NCBI RefSeq assembly: GCF_002868715.1
Contig: NZ_PKLZ01000016.1
Location: 1-64,000, forward strand
DNA: 64,000 nt
Direction of reading: 5' to 3'
From: Kineobactrum sediminis
Lineage (GTDB): Bacteria; Pseudomonadota; Gammaproteobacteria; Pseudomonadales; Halieaceae
Positions 1-9,805 of the stretch are shown piece by piece; positions within the stretch are counted from its first letter, which is position 1, and every line of letters begins with the position of its first letter. The notes under the pieces were generated by a model. The model had not been told where the DNA came from. It did not search any database and saw only the letters and a list, made by a program, of their open reading frames with translations. The translations under genes were made by a program, and so were the position numbers.

Positions 1-85
1 TGCGATGGAAGACGGCCTGCGCTTTGCGATCCGCGAAGGCGGACGTACAGTGGGCGCCGGCGTGGTTGCCAAGATCATCGAATAA
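1..85 (+). CDS. tuf: Elongation factor Tu, C-terminal end (partial)
   Basis: Only the last 27 codons are present; the reading frame begins at base 2 and ends at a TAA at 83-85. The translated tail, AMEDGLRFAIREGG through GRTVGAGVVAKIIE, is the highly conserved end of domain 3 of EF-Tu, the GTPase that delivers aminoacyl-tRNA to the ribosome. A tuf copy just before the S10 operon is the usual gammaproteobacterial arrangement. The 5' end lies outside the window. Confidence 0.96.
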   Translation, partial: AMEDGLRFAIREGGRTVGAGVVAKIIE

Positions 86-91
86 GATGAC

Positions 92-149
92 GGGGTCAGG
101 TCTCGCATTGTAGCATCCTGCGGGATGCTACAATGCGAGACCTGACCCC
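92..149. repeat. Perfect 27-bp inverted repeat (MITE/REP-like hairpin)
   Basis: Bases 92-118 and 123-149 are exact reverse complements around a 4-base centre. The arm begins GGGGTCAGGTCTCGCATTG. The GGGGTCAGGTCT / AGACCTGACCCC ends resemble small palindromic elements I associate with Y1 (REP-associated) transposases in gammaproteobacteria; that link is from memory, not a search. It sits 6 bases after the tuf stop codon, so it is transcribed as a very stable stem. Confidence 0.8.
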
Positions 150-177
150 TGGTTTATCACTCCGTAGTTCATAAGAG

Positions 178-203
178 CCCGGCCATTGTGCCGGGTTTTT
201 TTT
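178..203 (+). terminator. Rho-independent terminator after tuf
   Basis: CCCGGC (178-183) pairs with GCCGGG (190-195) across a 6-base loop and is followed by eight T residues (196-203). This is the real terminator of the tuf transcript; the larger hairpin upstream has no T-run. Confidence 0.85.
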
Positions 204-395
204 GGCTGAAATATCGGTGGTGGCTGGAGGGAGTGCCTGCTCGGCGACTGCGCATCCGACCTTGTGTGCGTGCAGGTTGCTGGGGGCATTGCTACCGGGG
301 CGGGTGTTAAAATGATCTGCATCATGGTGTGCAGCGGGGGGCGCGTTTATTCTGGGGGTGCTCACGGGCACCAAAACGATATCAAGGAGCCAAGT
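204..395. other. Non-coding stretch before the YdcH-family gene
   Basis: Between the tuf terminator and the next start codon there is no credible gene. A TAAAAT at 308-313 could be a -10 element, but I find no matching -35. An AAGGAG ribosome-binding site at 384-389 precedes the next gene. Confidence 0.4.
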
Positions 396-638
396 ATGTC
401 AGTAGAACACCATGACCTGATCCATGAGTTTCCCGAATTCAAGGACCGTATTCATACCCTCAAGACCACCGATGAGGAGTTCCGCAAGCTGTTTGATGAA
501 TATCATGAACTCACACGCAGCATTGAGAACATGGAGAACGAAGTGACCCCGGTATCGACCCAGACCGAAGAGCAGGCGAAAGTCCGCCGGCTGCGCCTCA
601 AAGATGCCCTCTATTGCATGCTCAATGCCGCCGAATAG
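396..638 (+). CDS. YdcH family (DUF465) small helical protein
   Basis: An 80-residue protein matching the DUF465/YdcH pattern: HDLIHEFPEF near the N-terminus, then FRKLFDEYHELTRSIENME, then a basic segment with RLRLKDALYCML at the end. The family is predicted to be mostly helical and has no firmly established biochemical role. I start at the ATG at 396 because AAGGAG lies about 6 bases upstream and the family begins near this point; the open frame extends further but has no homologous sequence. It is an unusual insert between tuf and the S10 operon and has its own flanking non-coding DNA. Confidence 0.85.
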   Translation: MSVEHHDLIHEFPEFKDRIHTLKTTDEEFRKLFDEYHELTRSIENMENEVTPVSTQTEEQAKVRRLRLKDALYCMLNAAE

Positions 639-929
639 GTAGCTTGCGCAAATATTTTTGCCGTGGGCGAGCGTCCGGGATATTTTGGGTGCTCCCTGGG
701 GTCTCTGAGCCCCGCAGCCTGGGGTGCGCCTTACTGGCGCCGGACTATGGCCGGCAGGCCACGAGGACCCGGCTGTAGGAGCGGTGGCCACGTTCCCCGG
801 CACGGGTGGCGACCCCCGTGCGCCCAGTGTGCCCTGTGGTGTGTGGCGTCCTGTTGAGGGTGGGCGTGGATCAAGCGGTGCCGGGGATATTATCGACGCC
901 CAATTCTCTTAAATAATACCCAGTCGTGC
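639..929. other. GC-rich non-coding gap upstream of the S10 operon
   Basis: No open frame here looks like protein. The stretch is rich in short GC dyads, the clearest being the two adjacent hairpins listed at 778-821. The S10 promoter begins at its right edge. Confidence 0.5.
778..821. repeat. REP-like pair of hairpins
   Basis: A GTAG at 775-778 leads into a stem of GGAGCG (778-783) with CGTTCC (91% pairing, one G-T) at 791-796. A second stem follows of GCACGGG (800-806) with CCCGTGC (815-821). A GTAG-type head plus hairpins is the layout of Pseudomonas-type REP elements, but only this copy is visible in the window. Confidence 0.4.
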
Positions 930-958
930 TTGACACTATGCCGGGGGGTCATTAGAAT
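930..958 (+). promoter_or_regulatory. Sigma70 promoter of the S10 operon
   Basis: A perfect -35 TTGACA (930-935) and a -10 TAGAAT (953-958) are separated by 17 bases. Transcription would start near 965, about 60 bases before rpsJ. Confidence 0.85.
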
Positions 959-973
959 TCGCATTCCTTTTTC

Positions 974-1003
974 GGGGGCCTCCAAGCGGACCCCTGGTTT
1001 TTT
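974..1003 (+). promoter_or_regulatory. Possible leader hairpin / attenuator of the S10 operon
   Basis: GGGGG (974-978) can pair with CCCCT (991-995), and a T-rich run begins at 998. In E. coli the S10 leader is controlled by ribosomal protein L4 through an attenuator; a comparable role here is only inferred from position, and the stem is short. Confidence 0.3.
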
Positions 1004-1023
1004 ATTGATTGGAGTTAGGATAA

Positions 1024-1335
<312 letters not shown>

Positions 1336-1461
1336 CTACAACAAGATGTAGCAAGACCGGCCCAGCGGCCCTCAAGGTCGTTGGGTGTGTAACGCCCGGC
1401 TCTTTTTTACATAGCGGGGCGGCCATAGAGGGTAAGCCCCGTACACTGAGAGGTTAGCAAA

Positions 1462-2097
1462 ATGGCTATTGGCTTAGTCGGCCGTAAGTCCGGTATGACA
1501 CGTGTTTTTACCGAAGACGGCATATCCATCCCAGTAACCGTAGTGGAGGTAGCTCCAAACCGCGTTACTCAGATCAAAGAACTCGATGGCGAAGGCTATC
1601 GGGCAATCCAGGTCACTGCGGGCAACCGCAAGGCCTCGAAAGTGAGTAAATCAGCGGCTGGGCATTTTGCGAAAGCAGGTGTCGAGGCGGGTTTAGGCTT
1701 GTGGGAATTTCGGCTCGCGGAGGCAGAGGAAGCGCCTGCAGTGGGTTCCGAACTGACCGTAGAGCATTTCGCAGTCGGCCAGAAGGTTGACGTGGCGGGC
1801 AAGTCCAAGGGTAAGGGCTTCCAGGGCGTTATCAAGCGCTGGAACTTCTCCATGCAGGACGCCACCCACGGCAACTCGCTGTCGCACCGTGCTCCAGGCT
1901 CCATCGGTCAGTGTCAGACACCTGGTCGCGTGTTCAAGGGCAAGAAGATGTCCGGGCACATGGGCGCCGAGAGCGTTACTACCCAGGGGCTGGAAGTCGT
2001 GCGTGTTGATGTGGAGCGTAACTTGCTACTCATCAAGGGCGCTGTCCCCGGTGCACCCGGCGGAGACGTGATTGTGCGTCCCGCGGTCAAGGCTTAA
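1462..2097 (+). CDS. rplC: 50S ribosomal protein L3
   Basis: A 211-residue L3, one of the early-assembling proteins near the peptidyl transferase centre. The N-terminus [18 protein letters not shown] and the long central loop with [16 protein letters not shown] (around residues 137-152) are diagnostic. In E. coli the Gln in this loop is methylated by PrmB; the GQCQTPG sequence here keeps that site. GAGAGGTTAG lies before the ATG. Confidence 0.97.
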   Translation: MAIGLVGRKSGMTRVFTEDGISIPVTVVEVAPNRVTQIKELDGEGYRAIQVTAGNRKASKVSKSAAGHFAKAGVEAGLGLWEFRLAEAEEAPAVGSELTVEHFAVGQKVDVAGKSKGKGFQGVIKRWNFSMQDATHGNSLSHRAPGSIGQCQTPGRVFKGKKMSGHMGAESVTTQGLEVVRVDVERNLLLIKGAVPGAPGGDVIVRPAVKA

Positions 2098-2115
2098 GGT
2101 TAGGGGGTCTCTAAC

Positions 2116-2733
2116 GTGGAATTGAGTGTAGTCAAGCCGGGCAACGCCGTTGCGGGTACAGTATCCGTTTCTGATGTAGCGTTTGCGCGTGAGTTTAATG
2201 AAGATCTGGTTCACCAGGTCGTCACTGCCTATATGGCCGGTGCCCGTCAGGGTACTCGTGCCCAGAAAAACCGCGCAGCAGTGCGTGGTGGCGGCAAGAA
2301 GCCCTGGCGTCAAAAGGGTACCGGTCGCGCCCGGGCGGGAACGATTCGTTCGCCGATCTGGCGCAGTGGTGGTGTCACTTTTGCCGCACAACCGCAGGAT
2401 CACTCCCAGAAAGTGAACCGCAAGATGTATCGTGCCGCCATGCAGTCCATCATGTCGGAGCTGGCCCGCCAGGATCGCCTGATGGTTGTTGAGAGTATGG
2501 ACCTGGATGCGCCCAAAACCGGGTTGCTGGTCAAGCAGCTTGGCGAATACGGTCTTGATAATGTGTTGATCGTGACTGCGGAGCTGGGTGAGAACCTGTA
2601 TCTCGCGGCCCGTAACCTGCACAAGGTTGATGTCCGGGACGTGGAAGGTGTCGATCCAGTTAGCCTGATCGCTTACGACAAGGTCATGGTTACTGTGGAC
2701 GCGGTGAAGAAATTTGAGGAGATGCTGGCATGA
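2116..2733 (+). CDS. rplD: 50S ribosomal protein L4
   Basis: A 205-residue L4 with the extended loop [20 protein letters not shown] (about residues 58-77) that reaches into the exit tunnel. In E. coli L4 is also the autoregulator of the S10 operon. The start is GTG at 2116 behind AGGGGG. It overlaps rplW by four bases (ATGA), which suggests translational coupling. Confidence 0.97.
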   Translation: MELSVVKPGNAVAGTVSVSDVAFAREFNEDLVHQVVTAYMAGARQGTRAQKNRAAVRGGGKKPWRQKGTGRARAGTIRSPIWRSGGVTFAAQPQDHSQKVNRKMYRAAMQSIMSELARQDRLMVVESMDLDAPKTGLLVKQLGEYGLDNVLIVTAELGENLYLAARNLHKVDVRDVEGVDPVSLIAYDKVMVTVDAVKKFEEMLA

Positions 2734-3026
2734 ATCAGGAGCGCATTTTCCAGGTGCTGGTTGCCCCGCACGTCTCCGAGAAGGCGGCAGCACTGGCCGA
2801 GGCCAGTAACCAGTACGTGTTCAAGGTTGCCGTTAATGCAACCAAGGCAGAGGTCAGGAAGTCTGTCGAGCAATTGTTCAAGGTGAAGGTTGAGGCTGTT
2901 CAGACTCTGAAGGTGAAGGGTAAGCTCAAGCGCAACAAATATGGTCAGAGCGCCAAGCCGACCTGGAAGAAGGCATATGTTCGACTCGAGCGTGGTCAGG
3001 AAATCGACCTCGCCGTGGCTGAATAA
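2730..3026 (+). CDS. rplW: 50S ribosomal protein L23
   Basis: A 98-residue L23 with the conserved [12 protein letters not shown] start and the [18 protein letters not shown] beta-hairpin. L23 lies at the tunnel exit and is the docking site for trigger factor and SRP. Its ATG overlaps the rplD stop, so the two are probably coupled. Confidence 0.96.
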   Translation: MNQERIFQVLVAPHVSEKAAALAEASNQYVFKVAVNATKAEVRKSVEQLFKVKVEAVQTLKVKGKLKRNKYGQSAKPTWKKAYVRLERGQEIDLAVAE

Positions 3027-3040
3027 GGAGTAGGTTCGAA

Positions 3041-3868
3041 ATGGCAGTTTTGACAAGTAAACCCACTTCTCCCGGTCGTCGTCACGTCGTCCGTGTGAGC
3101 AGTGAAGGCCTGCACAAGGGTGATCCCTATGCGCCTTTGCTGGAGGCGCAGTCACGTAACGGTGGCCGTAACAACAACGGCCGAATTACTACCCGTCATG
3201 TTGGTGGTGGTCACAAGCAGCATTACAGGATTATTGATTTCAAGCGCACCAAGGACGGCATTCCGGCCAAGGTTGAGCGTATTGAATACGATCCCAACCG
3301 CACTGCGCATATTGCGTTGCTGTTGTTTGCCGATGGCGAGCGCCGTTACATTATCGCTCCCAAGGGTGTAAAGTCCGGCGACTCGCTGGTTTCCGGGTCG
3401 GCAGCGCCGATCAAGCCCGGTAACTGCCTGCCGCTGCGCAACATCCCGGTTGGCTCGGTGATCCATGCCATAGAGATGAAGCCTGGCAAGGGCGCGCAAA
3501 TAGCACGCTCCGCCGGCACTTCAGTTCAGTTGGTGGCCCGCGAGGGCCAGTACGCGACGCTGCGTTTGCGTTCAGGTGAAATGCGTAAAGTGTTGTCTGA
3601 CTGCCGCGCTACCCTGGGTGAGGTCTCGAACTCCGAGCACAGCCTGAGGAAGTTGGGTAAGGCAGGGGCTTCGCGGTGGCGTGGTGTGCGTCCGACGGTA
3701 CGTGGTGTTGCCATGAACCCGGTCGATCACCCGCATGGTGGTGGTGAAGGCCGCACCTCCGGTGGTCGTCACCCGGTGAGCCCATGGGGCACGCCGACCA
3801 AAGGTTACAAGACCCGTTCGAACAAGCGTACTGACGCATTGATCGTGCGCCGTCGTGGTAAGAAATAA
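3041..3868 (+). CDS. rplB: 50S ribosomal protein L2
   Basis: A 275-residue L2, close to the 273 of E. coli. Diagnostic segments are [19 protein letters not shown] and the C-terminal [15 protein letters not shown] (about residues 225-239), which holds the conserved His near the peptidyl transferase centre. L2 is needed for subunit association. It has its own GGAG site 14 bases after rplW. Confidence 0.97.
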   Translation: MAVLTSKPTSPGRRHVVRVSSEGLHKGDPYAPLLEAQSRNGGRNNNGRITTRHVGGGHKQHYRIIDFKRTKDGIPAKVERIEYDPNRTAHIALLLFADGERRYIIAPKGVKSGDSLVSGSAAPIKPGNCLPLRNIPVGSVIHAIEMKPGKGAQIARSAGTSVQLVAREGQYATLRLRSGEMRKVLSDCRATLGEVSNSEHSLRKLGKAGASRWRGVRPTVRGVAMNPVDHPHGGGEGRTSGGRHPVSPWGTPTKGYKTRSNKRTDALIVRRRGKK

Positions 3869-3906
3869 GTACGGTCGATAGAGCCAGGAAATTAGAGGAA
3901 GACATT

Positions 3907-4182
3907 GTGCCGCGTTCACTGAAGAAAGGTCCTTTTATTGACCTTCACTTGATGAAAAAAGTTGAAGCAGCGATTGAGAGTAACGATCGTCGCCCGATCA
4001 AGACCTGGTCGCGCCGTTCCATGATATCGCCCGATATGGTTGGTCTTACGATCGCCATCCACAATGGCCGGCAGCATGTTCCGGTGTTGATCAACGAAGA
4101 TATGGTTGGTCATAAGCTCGGTGAATTTGCGGTAACTCGCACATTCAAGGGGCATATTGTGGACAAAAAGGCGAGGCGCTAG
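3907..4182 (+). CDS. rpsS: 30S ribosomal protein S19
   Basis: A 91-residue S19 of the 30S head, recognised by [19 protein letters not shown] at the start and [12 protein letters not shown] near the end. The start codon is GTG at 3907, with GAGGAAG upstream. Confidence 0.97.
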   Translation: MPRSLKKGPFIDLHLMKKVEAAIESNDRRPIKTWSRRSMISPDMVGLTIAIHNGRQHVPVLINEDMVGHKLGEFAVTRTFKGHIVDKKARR

Positions 4183-4209
4183 GCGCTGGTCTATAGCGAG
4201 GTTTAGGAA

Positions 4210-4548
4210 ATGGAAGTTGCAGCAAGACTGAAAGGCGCGCGGATATCGGCGCAAAAGGCTCGCCTGGTTGCTGACCAGGTACGCGGCATGTCCGTTGAAG
4301 AAGCGCTTAGCCTGCTTGAGTTCAGCCCCAAGAAAGCGGCTCACATAGTCAAGAAGATTCTTGATTCTGCGATTGCCAATGCTGAGAACAATGAAGGCGC
4401 GGACGTTGATGAATTGAAGGTGTCCAGCATCTTTGTAGACGAAGGTATGACAATGAAGCGTCTGCGTCCGCGTGCCAAGGGCCGCGCTGACCGTATTTTC
4501 AAACGCAGCTGTCACATCACAGTAAAAGTTGCGGACGGCGAAGGCTAA
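4210..4548 (+). CDS. rplV: 50S ribosomal protein L22
   Basis: A 112-residue L22, whose hairpin lines the exit tunnel and is a known site of macrolide-resistance changes. The [16 protein letters not shown] segment and the C-terminal [15 protein letters not shown] hairpin (about residues 82-96) identify it. No unusual substitutions stand out. Confidence 0.97.
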   Translation: MEVAARLKGARISAQKARLVADQVRGMSVEEALSLLEFSPKKAAHIVKKILDSAIANAENNEGADVDELKVSSIFVDEGMTMKRLRPRAKGRADRIFKRSCHITVKVADGEG

Positions 4549-4565
4549 GTTCAGGAGAAGACCAC

Positions 4566-5237
4566 ATGGGTCAGAAAGTACATCCGATCGGCATACGTTT
4601 GGGCATCGTCAAGGATCATAATTCGATCTGGTATGCGGACACCAAGAACTATGCGAAGACCTTGATCACCGATCTGTCGGTGCGCAAGTATATTGAGAAA
4701 GCGCTTGACCACGCTTCCGTCAGTCGCGTTGTTATTGAGCGTCCGGCGCAAACTGCCCGCATCACTATTCATACCGCGCGTCCTGGTATCGTGATCGGCA
4801 AGAAGGGTGAGGATGTGGATAGCCTGCGCAAGAAGCTCGCTCAAAAGATGGGTGTGCCCGTGCACATCAACATCGAGGAGATTCGCAAGCCGGACCTCGA
4901 TGCCAGGCTGGTCGCGCAGAATGTTGCGCAACAGCTGGAGCGCCGGGTGATGTTTCGTCGGGCGATGAAGCGGGTCGTACAAAATGCGATGCGCCAGGGC
5001 GCCGAAGGCATCAAGATCCAGGTGGGTGGGCGTCTCGGCGGTGCTGAAATTGCGCGTTCCGAGTGGTATCGCGAGGGTCGTGTCCCGCTGCATACGCTGC
5101 GCGCCGACATCGACTACGCGACCTACGAAGCGGCAACGACTTACGGCATCATCGGGGTCAAGGTCTGGATTTTCAAAGGCGAAGTAATTGGCACTGGTGA
5201 CCAGTCAGACAGCGCCAAGAAGACAGCAACTAATTAA
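4566..5237 (+). CDS. rpsC: 30S ribosomal protein S3
   Basis: A 223-residue S3, a mRNA-entry protein with helicase role. It opens with [17 protein letters not shown] and contains the KH-domain motif [18 protein letters not shown] (about residues 75-92). A short polar tail ends the protein, as in other gammaproteobacteria. Confidence 0.97.
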   Translation: MGQKVHPIGIRLGIVKDHNSIWYADTKNYAKTLITDLSVRKYIEKALDHASVSRVVIERPAQTARITIHTARPGIVIGKKGEDVDSLRKKLAQKMGVPVHINIEEIRKPDLDARLVAQNVAQQLERRVMFRRAMKRVVQNAMRQGAEGIKIQVGGRLGGAEIARSEWYREGRVPLHTLRADIDYATYEAATTYGIIGVKVWIFKGEVIGTGDQSDSAKKTATN

Positions 5238-5248
5238 GGGTTACGCAG

Positions 5249-5662
5249 ATGCTTCAACCAAAGCGTACAAAGTTTCGCAAGATGATGAAGGGCCGCAATC
5301 GCGGTCTGGCGGAGCGCGGTAGCAAAGTCAGCTTCGGTGAATACGGTTTGAAAGCGACCGGCCGTGGCCGGATCACTGCGCGTCAGATCGAAGCTGCTCG
5401 TCGTGCGATGACTCGCCACATTAAGCGTGGCGGTAAAATCTGGATTCGTGTCTTCCCGGACAAGCCTATCACGGGCAAGCCGCTGGAAGTCCGCCAGGGT
5501 AAAGGTAAGGGTAATGTTGAGTACTGGGTAGCCCAGATTCAGCCGGGTCGCGTCCTGTATGAAGTACAGGGTGTGTCCGAAGAGTTGGCTCGCGAGGCGT
5601 TTGCGCTGGCAGCAGCGAAGATCCCGGTGGCTACGGCATTTGTTAAACGGTCGGTGATGTAA
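5249..5662 (+). CDS. rplP: 50S ribosomal protein L16
   Basis: A 137-residue L16, located near the A-site tRNA elbow. [19 protein letters not shown] and the segment [18 protein letters not shown] are typical. The Arg hydroxylated by RoxA/YcfD in E. coli (R81) lies in the VRQGKGKG region, which is intact. Its TAA overlaps the ATG of rpmC by one base. Confidence 0.97.
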   Translation: MLQPKRTKFRKMMKGRNRGLAERGSKVSFGEYGLKATGRGRITARQIEAARRAMTRHIKRGGKIWIRVFPDKPITGKPLEVRQGKGKGNVEYWVAQIQPGRVLYEVQGVSEELAREAFALAAAKIPVATAFVKRSVM

Positions 5663-5853
5663 TGAAAGCTAGCGAATTGCAGGATAAGTCCGGAGAGGAC
5701 CTTAACAAGCAGCTGCTCACCCTGCGTGAAGAGCAGTTCAAGCTGCGCATGCAGAAGTCCACTGGGCAGCTTGGGCAGACTCATCTGCTCCAGCAGAACC
5801 AGCGGGACATTGCACGCGTCAAGACTGTACTGAAAGAAAAGGCGGGTAATTGA
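5662..5853 (+). CDS. rpmC: 50S ribosomal protein L29
   Basis: A 63-residue two-helix protein with the L29 motif [20 protein letters not shown] followed by [14 protein letters not shown]29 neighbours L23 at the tunnel exit. The start ATG overlaps the rplP stop codon (TAATG). Confidence 0.96.
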   Translation: MKASELQDKSGEDLNKQLLTLREEQFKLRMQKSTGQLGQTHLLQQNQRDIARVKTVLKEKAGN

Positions 5854-5855
5854 GT

Positions 5856-6122
5856 ATGTCTGGTGCAGAGAAGCGTATACGGGTGGCAACTGGAAAGGTT
5901 GTCAGCAACAAGATGGACAAGACGATCACAGTATTGATCGAGCGGCGGGTAAAGCACCCGGTTTACGGTAAGTATATTACCCGGTCCTCGAAGATCCACG
6001 CTCATGATGAAAACAATGAGTGTTCGATCGGCGACACCGTGAAGGTTACCGAGTCGCGCCCCATTTCCAAGAGCAAGACGTGGAAGTTGCTCGAAGTTGT
6101 GGAAAGTGTCCCCCAGGTTTAA
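5856..6122 (+). CDS. rpsQ: 30S ribosomal protein S17
   Basis: An 88-residue S17, an early 16S rRNA binder with an OB fold. Motifs [19 protein letters not shown] and [14 protein letters not shown] match the family. I prefer the ATG at 5856 over an in-frame TTG at 5850, because the GGCGGG site at 5841-5846 is well spaced only for the ATG. It is the last gene of the S10 operon. Confidence 0.96.
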   Translation: MSGAEKRIRVATGKVVSNKMDKTITVLIERRVKHPVYGKYITRSSKIHAHDENNECSIGDTVKVTESRPISKSKTWKLLEVVESVPQV

Positions 6123-6162
6123 GCGCAGTATTTTGCGGCTCCGCCGCAGTTTGGAGTAGAAG

Positions 6163-6531
6163 ATGATTCAGACAGAGTCGTACCTGGAAGTGGCCGATAA
6201 CAGCGGCGCCCGCCGGGTGATGTGTATTAAGGTGTTGGGTGGCTCCAAGCGGCGTTATGCGCGCGTTGGCGACCTCATCAAGGTCACCGTAAAGGAAGCG
6301 ATTCCGCGCGGCAAGGTCAAGAAAGGCCAGGTGATGACAGCGGTAGTGGTGCGCACTCGTAAAGGCGTGCGTCGGGCTGATGGCTCTCTGATCAAGTTTG
6401 ACGACAACGCAGCGGTTTTGCTCAACAACCAGCAAGCGCCTATCGGCACCCGTATATTTGGGCCGGTGACTCGTGAGCTGCGCGGTGACAAGTTCATGAA
6501 GATCATTTCTCTGGCTCCAGAAGTTATCTGA
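6163..6531 (+). CDS. rplN: 50S ribosomal protein L14
   Basis: A 122-residue L14, exactly the E. coli length, starting [20 protein letters not shown]. It sits at the subunit interface and is the target of the silencing factor RsfS in other bacteria. It heads the spc gene order. No separate promoter was recognised in the 40 bases upstream, so it may be cotranscribed with rpsQ. Confidence 0.97.
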   Translation: MIQTESYLEVADNSGARRVMCIKVLGGSKRRYARVGDLIKVTVKEAIPRGKVKKGQVMTAVVVRTRKGVRRADGSLIKFDDNAAVLLNNQQAPIGTRIFGPVTRELRGDKFMKIISLAPEVI

Positions 6532-6557
6532 ACCGGCCGAGAGAGAGAGGAAGCAAA

Positions 6558-6872
6558 ATGTCTAAGATCAAGCGCGATGACGAAGTGATTATCCTGGCCG
6601 GTAAGGACAAGGGTAAGCGCGGCAAGGTTCGCAAGGTGCTGGCTGACGATCGTGTGGTGGTCGCTGGCGTTAACATGATGAAGAAGCACACCAAGCCCAA
6701 TCCGCAGATGGGTGTGGCGGGTGGTATTGTGGAGCGCGAGGCACCTATCCAGGTGTCCAATGTCGCGATCTACAATCCGGCTACCAGTAAGGCTGACCGT
6801 GTGGGCTTCAAAGTCGAAGGAGATACCAAGCTGCGTATCTTCAAATCCAGTGGCGAGGCGATTGACGCCTGA
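6558..6872 (+). CDS. rplX: 50S ribosomal protein L24
   Basis: A 104-residue assembly-initiator protein of the 50S subunit. The KOW motif region [18 protein letters not shown] (about residues 7-24) is clear, and [12 protein letters not shown] is a family hallmark. A run of AGAGAGAGAGG before the ATG provides the ribosome-binding site. Confidence 0.96.
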   Translation: MSKIKRDDEVIILAGKDKGKRGKVRKVLADDRVVVAGVNMMKKHTKPNPQMGVAGGIVEREAPIQVSNVAIYNPATSKADRVGFKVEGDTKLRIFKSSGEAIDA

Positions 6873-6895
6873 AGTCGGGGTTAAAGGTAAAAGAC

Positions 6896-7435
6896 ATGGC
6901 AACGTTGAAACACAAATACAAGAGCGAGATTGCTCCCCGCCTGAGGGAAGAGCTGGGTCTGGCGAATGTGATGGAAATCCCGCGCATCACCAAGATCACC
7001 CTGAATATGGGTGTTGGTGAGGCGGTTGGTGACAAGAAAGTGCTGGAAAACGCCGTAGGCGACATGCAGAAAATATCCGGCCAGAAGCCGGTTGTTACAC
7101 TGGCACGTCGGTCCATTGCCGGGTTCAAGATTCGTGACGGCTGGCCGATTGGGTGCAAGGTGACCCTGCGGTCCGACCGTATGTACGAGTTCCTGGAGCG
7201 GCTGGTGAGCGTCGCGATCCCCCGGATACGTGACTTTCGCGGTATCAGCCCCAAGTCGTTTGATGGTCGCGGCAACTTTGCCATGGGTGTCACCGAGCAG
7301 TTTATATTCCCCGAAATCGAATACGACCAGGTGGATGCGTTACGCGGTATGGATATAACGATCACCACTACGGCTCGTACGGATGATGAGGGTCGCGCCC
7401 TGCTGCGCGCCTTCAACTTCCCACTGAAAAGTTAA
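6896..7435 (+). CDS. rplE: 50S ribosomal protein L5
   Basis: A 179-residue L5, same length as E. coli, which binds 5S rRNA and contacts P-site t[22 protein letters not shown] and the [17 protein letters not shown] segment identify it. Confidence 0.97.
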   Translation: MATLKHKYKSEIAPRLREELGLANVMEIPRITKITLNMGVGEAVGDKKVLENAVGDMQKISGQKPVVTLARRSIAGFKIRDGWPIGCKVTLRSDRMYEFLERLVSVAIPRIRDFRGISPKSFDGRGNFAMGVTEQFIFPEIEYDQVDALRGMDITITTTARTDDEGRALLRAFNFPLKS

Positions 7436-7447
7436 GAGGCTTATTTA

Positions 7448-7753
7448 ATGGCTAAGAAATCGATGATCGCACGTGAGAAAAAGCGCGCTCAACTGGTAGT
7501 AAAGTACGCGGTAAAAAGGGCTGCCCTGAAGGCTGTTCTGGCCGACCAGAATGCATCGGACGATGCTAAGTGGGAAGCCCAGATTGCGCTGCAGAAGTTA
7601 CCGCGGGACGCCAGCCCGGTACGCAAGCGGAATCGCTGTCAGGTGACCGGTCGTCCTCACGGTGTTTATCGTAAATTTGGCCTGTGCCGTAACAAGTTGC
7701 GTGAAGCAGCCATGCGCGGGGATGTACCTGGTCTGGTTAAAGCCAGCTGGTAA
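7448..7753 (+). CDS. rpsN: 30S ribosomal protein S14 (long form)
   Basis: A 101-residue S14. This is the long type that lacks the CxxC zinc ribbon of the short 61-residue form, so it should not need zinc. The C-terminal signature [19 protein letters not shown] (about residues 62-80) is intact. Confidence 0.97.
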   Translation: MAKKSMIAREKKRAQLVVKYAVKRAALKAVLADQNASDDAKWEAQIALQKLPRDASPVRKRNRCQVTGRPHGVYRKFGLCRNKLREAAMRGDVPGLVKASW

Positions 7754-7768
7754 CGGAGAGATTCGAAA

Positions 7769-8164
7769 ATGAGTATGCAAGATCCGCTGTCAGATATGCT
7801 GACCCGTATTCGTAACGGCCAAATGGCTGGCAAGGCAACTGTTGAGATGCCTGGTTCCAAGCTCAAGGCAGCTGTTGCGAATGTTTTGAAAGAAGAAGGC
7901 TTTATTGTAGATTTCGCTGCTACCGTCGATGGTGTCAAGCCAAGGCTTAGCGTCGAGCTCAAGTATTATCAGGGCAAGCCGGTCATTGCAGAAATTGACC
8001 GTATAAGTCGTCCTGGCCTGCGCAGATATGCCGCCCAGGGTGAGTTGCCTACTGTTCGCAACGGTTTGGGGGTGGCGATCGTGTCAACTTCCAAGGGTGT
8101 TATGACCGATCGTGCAGCTCGCGCTGCCGGCGTCGGTGGTGAAGTACTCTGCACCGTATTTTGA
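7769..8164 (+). CDS. rpsH: 30S ribosomal protein S8
   Basis: A 131-residue S8, opening [17 protein letters not shown]. In E. coli S8 represses the spc operon by binding mRNA near rplE; I cannot see whether that site is conserved. The C-terminal [13 protein letters not shown] motif contacts 16S rRNA. Confidence 0.97.
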   Translation: MSMQDPLSDMLTRIRNGQMAGKATVEMPGSKLKAAVANVLKEEGFIVDFAATVDGVKPRLSVELKYYQGKPVIAEIDRISRPGLRRYAAQGELPTVRNGLGVAIVSTSKGVMTDRAARAAGVGGEVLCTVF

Positions 8165-8190
8165 GTTTATTGAATTGAAGGGCATTTAGC

Positions 8191-8718
8191 ATGTCTAGAG
8201 TCGCAAAAAATCCGGTACCGCTACCCAAAGGGGTGGAAGTTACCTTGAACGGCCGTGATGTTACGGTAAAGGGTGGTCGTGGTTCGCTCGCGTTCCAGCT
8301 GAGCGAAGGTATTGACATTACCCAGGAGGAATCTGTCCTCAGGGTTGCTTACGCAAACGAAAAGTGCAGGGCGCTTGCGGGCACCACACGTGCGCTCGTT
8401 AACAACATGGTCATTGGCGTTAGTGACGGCTGGGAGCGGCGCTTGCTGCTCAACGGTGTCGGTTATCGTGCCAAGTCGGATGGCAAGTCAGTGAACCTGA
8501 CCGTCGGTCTGTCGCACCCGGTCGACTACACGTTGCCCGAGGGTGTCAGCGCCGAAACACCGACGCAGACCGAAGTGGTCCTGCGTGGTATTGACAAGCA
8601 GGCTGTTGGCCAGGCGGCTGCGGTACTTCGCAGCTTCCGTCCGCCAGAGCCCTACAAGGGTAAGGGTATTCGTTACTCGGACGAGATAGTCCGCCGTAAA
8701 GAAGCCAAGAAGAAGTAG
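8191..8718 (+). CDS. rplF: 50S ribosomal protein L6
   Basis: A 175-residue L6 with two similar alpha-beta domains. [20 protein letters not shown] starts the protein, and the RNA-binding [15 protein letters not shown] lies near the end. L6 is placed near the factor-binding site. Confidence 0.97.
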   Translation: MSRVAKNPVPLPKGVEVTLNGRDVTVKGGRGSLAFQLSEGIDITQEESVLRVAYANEKCRALAGTTRALVNNMVIGVSDGWERRLLLNGVGYRAKSDGKSVNLTVGLSHPVDYTLPEGVSAETPTQTEVVLRGIDKQAVGQAAAVLRSFRPPEPYKGKGIRYSDEIVRRKEAKKK

Positions 8719-8728
8719 GTAGGTTGAG

Positions 8729-9079
8729 ATGAGTACAAAAAACGAATCAAGGCTGCGTCGGGCGCGTCGTTCGCGGAATCGTATGCGTGAGCAGGGCGTA
8801 GTTCGCCTGAGCATTCACCGTACTCCGCAGCATATCTACGCCCAGGTTTTTGCGCCCGCTGGCGATAAGGTATTGGCCAGTGCGTCAACCCTGGACAGTA
8901 CGCTGCGCAGCGGCAGTACGGGCAACGCCGAGGCAGCGGCCGCCGTAGGCAAGCTGGTTGCCGAGCGCGCCAAAGCGGCGGGTGTCAGCAAGGTCGCATT
9001 CGACCGCAGCGGCTTCAAGTATCACGGACGTGTCAAGGCGCTCGCCGACGCTGCTCGTGAAAGTGGACTGGAATTTTAG
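8729..9079 (+). CDS. rplR: 50S ribosomal protein L18
   Basis: A 116-residue 5S rRNA-binding protein with a basic N-terminus, then [17 protein letters not shown] and the C-terminal [20 protein letters not shown]. Both signatures and the length fit L18. Confidence 0.96.
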   Translation: MSTKNESRLRRARRSRNRMREQGVVRLSIHRTPQHIYAQVFAPAGDKVLASASTLDSTLRSGSTGNAEAAAAVGKLVAERAKAAGVSKVAFDRSGFKYHGRVKALADAARESGLEF

Positions 9080-9088
9080 GGTAGCACT

Positions 9089-9601
9089 ATGGCTTTTAAC
9101 GATCAGAAAAAGCAGCAACAGGAAGGCGACCTCCAGGAAAAGCTGGTTCAGGTCAACCGCGTTGCCAAGGTGGTCAAGGGGGGGCGTATATTCGGCTTCA
9201 CCGCACTCACTGTTGTCGGCGACGGCAAGGGCAAGGTAGGTTTTGGTCGTGGCAAGGCGCGTGAAGTGCCGGTCGCAATCCAGAAAGCGATGGAGGCGGC
9301 TCGCCGCAACATGATCCAGGTTGAGCTGAACAACGGTACTATCCAGTACCCCGTTAAGGCCAGCCATGGAGCATCCAAGGTTTATATGCAGCCAGCATCC
9401 GAGGGTACCGGTGTCATTGCCGGTGGCGCGATGCGTGCTGTTCTTGAAATCGCGGGTGTGCATAACGTTCTGGCCAAGTGCTACGGCTCAACCAATCCGG
9501 TCAACGTCGTACGAGCAACCTTCAACGGCTTGCGTGACATGGTTTCGCCGGACGATGTGGCAGCCAAGCGCGGCAAGACTGTCGAAGAAATTTTGAATTA
9601 A
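9089..9601 (+). CDS. rpsE: 30S ribosomal protein S5
   Basis: A 170-residue S5, involved in decoding accuracy. The S5 motif [18 protein letters not shown] (about residues 30-47) is where spectinomycin-resistance and ram mutations occur; it looks wild type. [13 protein letters not shown] follows. Confidence 0.97.
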   Translation: MAFNDQKKQQQEGDLQEKLVQVNRVAKVVKGGRIFGFTALTVVGDGKGKVGFGRGKAREVPVAIQKAMEAARRNMIQVELNNGTIQYPVKASHGASKVYMQPASEGTGVIAGGAMRAVLEIAGVHNVLAKCYGSTNPVNVVRATFNGLRDMVSPDDVAAKRGKTVEEILN

Positions 9602-9619
9602 TTATTGGATTGGCTAGTC

Positions 9620-9802
9620 ATGGCTAAAGCTACTATCAAGGTTACACAGGTTAAAAGCGTCCACGGTCGCCTGAAGAACCACCGCGCCTGTGTGGCGGGT
9701 TTGGGTCTGCGCCGTATCGGCCACACTGTTGAGGTTGAAGATACGCCCTCGGTACGTGGCATGATCAATCAAGTGAATTACCTGGTCCGGATCGAGGAAT
9801 AA
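9620..9802 (+). CDS. rpmD: 50S ribosomal protein L30
   Basis: A 60-residue L30 beginning [13 protein letters not shown]. An upstream in-frame TTG (9605) would add five residues not found in the family, so I use the ATG at 9620. L30 is small and absent from many bacterial phyla. Confidence 0.95.
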   Translation: MAKATIKVTQVKSVHGRLKNHRACVAGLGLRRIGHTVEVEDTPSVRGMINQVNYLVRIEE

Positions 9803-9805
9803 ATC

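Noticed and set aside
92..149. Large hairpin after tuf as the terminator
   Set aside because: It has no T-run; a proper terminator follows at 178-203.
264..395. Upstream extension of the YdcH-family gene
   Set aside because: The added residues are low-complexity and have no family similarity; AAGGAG fits the ATG at 396.
1336..1461. Terminator or riboswitch between rpsJ and rplC
   Set aside because: There are GC dyads and a T-run, but no stem properly precedes the T-run.
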